DNA of 64,000 bases from Prochlorococcus sp. AG-363-P08 (GTDB taxonomy: Bacteria; Cyanobacteriota; Cyanobacteriia; PCC-6307; Cyanobiaceae), in assembly GCA_003278195.1 (NCBI GenBank), contig QCGE01000002.1, positions 1 through 64,000 of the forward strand, in the 5' to 3' direction. Positions 63,649-64,000 of this stretch are shown here, in pieces. The first letter of the stretch is position 1. Every line of letters starts with the position of its first letter. Under the pieces are notes generated by a model. It was not told where the DNA came from. It was given only the letters and a program-made list of their open reading frames with translations, and did not search any database. The translations under genes and the position numbers were made by a program.

Positions 63649-64000
63649 TTATTTTTTTTGCTTTTTAACTGGTTGGCTACAGTGAAGTCTTATGAGGGTG
63701 GCAAGCGTTTTTTTAAGCTGTGTTCTTGGAATAATCGAGTCTACAAAGCCATGCTCTTGTAGATACTCTGCTGTTTGAAAATTATCAGGGAGTTTTTCTC
63801 TCAAGGTTTGTTCAATCACCCTTCGACCTGCGAATCCAATTAGTGCTTTTGGTTCAGCAAGTATTAGGTCACCAAGCATTGCAAAACTTGCAGTTACCCC
63901 TCCAGTGGTTGGATGAGTTAATAATGGCATATATAACAACTCTGCTTCTCTATGTCTTTCAAGAGCACCGGATATTTTGGCCATTTGCATAAGGCTGAGC
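63649..64000 (-). CDS. accD: Acetyl-CoA carboxylase carboxyltransferase beta subunit, C-terminal part
   Basis: The C-terminal 116 or so residues of AccD, with the gene continuing beyond the right edge. Seen are [13 protein letters not shown], the [20 protein letters not shown] block (carboxyltransferase core), [18 protein letters not shown] and [13 protein letters not shown], all diagnostic of AccD. It makes malonyl-CoA with AccA and BCCP/AccC. The N-terminal zinc finger lies outside the window. The stop is 3 bp before the next gene on the same strand. Confidence 0.95.
   Translation of the reverse strand, partial: LSLMQMAKISGALERHREAELLYMPLLTHPTTGGVTASFAMLGDLILAEPKALIGFAGRRVIEQTLREKLPDNFQTAEYLQEHGFVDSIIPRTQLKKTLATLIRLHCSQPVKKQKK

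Noticed and set aside
1-64000. CRISPR arrays, insertion sequences, prophage or genomic island
   Set aside because: No direct repeat arrays, transposase, integrase or att-like repeat seen; composition is even and genes are core.

Overview
The window reads as a chromosomal segment of a marine picocyanobacterium, most likely a low-light Prochlorococcus of moderate-to-low GC (about 38-40% by eye on a few lines, not computed). The evidence is oxygenic-phototroph housekeeping (psb28, gun4, chlP, pcyA, ferredoxin sulfite reductase, ccsA, hemA, glpX-type FBPase/SBPase), very dense coding, many 1-4 bp gene overlaps and frequent TTG/GTG starts. The sequence shows no phage, transposon, CRISPR, rRNA or recognisable tRNA gene. 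It looks like core genome rather than an accessory island.

Layout. 1-6.4 kb (+): end of a secreted-protein gene on the minus strand, then rsmA, ispE, a DUF3082-type membrane protein, a 31-codon candidate membrane ORF, pdhB, secD, secF and a small membrane ORF. 6.4-10 kb (-): psb28 followed by two overlapping AI-2E-family permeases, then mnmH. 10-18.3 kb: gun4, a lone RsbW-like kinase, a methyltransferase, glnA behind an NtcA-type promoter, the divergent photorespiratory aminotransferase, tadA and a group II decarboxylase. 18.2-23.7 kb (-): a membrane GTPase, lspA-bioY, sipA-like (+) and a paired M16 protease (active plus inactive subunit). 23.7-28.5 kb (+): pcyA overlapping a DevBCA-type exporter, a 51-residue basic protein and a family 2 glycosyltransferase. 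28.6-33.8 kb (+): rpsB, tsf, an unknown 402-residue protein and recG. 33.8-41.2 kb: two M15 cell-wall peptidases, sir, glyS and chlP. 41.3-46.5 kb (+): typA, DUF309, lptB, lptG-like and ccsA. 46.5-54.6 kb: rpe, glpX, hemA, glgC, gnd, pgl, a CIA30 protein and an unknown. 54.6-64 kb: ilvD, a small coiled-coil membrane protein, an eroded uracil phosphoribosyltransferase homologue, a pentapeptide protein coupled to a CobW GTPase, a zinc-knuckle miniprotein, purS-purQ, fbaA, a Gfo/Idh oxidoreductase and the 3' end of accD.

Functionally, the 46.5-53.5 kb block and fbaA hold enzymes of opposite carbon fluxes: Calvin cycle (rpe, glpX, fbaA), glycogen synthesis (glgC) and oxidative pentose phosphate (gnd, pgl). 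Tetrapyrrole genes (gun4, pcyA, chlP, hemA) are scattered. Nitrogen control is visible directly only at glnA, with a GTAN8TAC box 23 nt from a TAN3T -10 element.

No clear new defence or biosynthetic system was found. The items most worth a second look are the structured rpsB leader and rpsB-tsf spacer, the UPRT homologue that has lost its PRPP motif, the pcyA-DevBCA overlap, the unknown tsf-recG protein, the lone anti-sigma-type kinase, and several very small ORFs.
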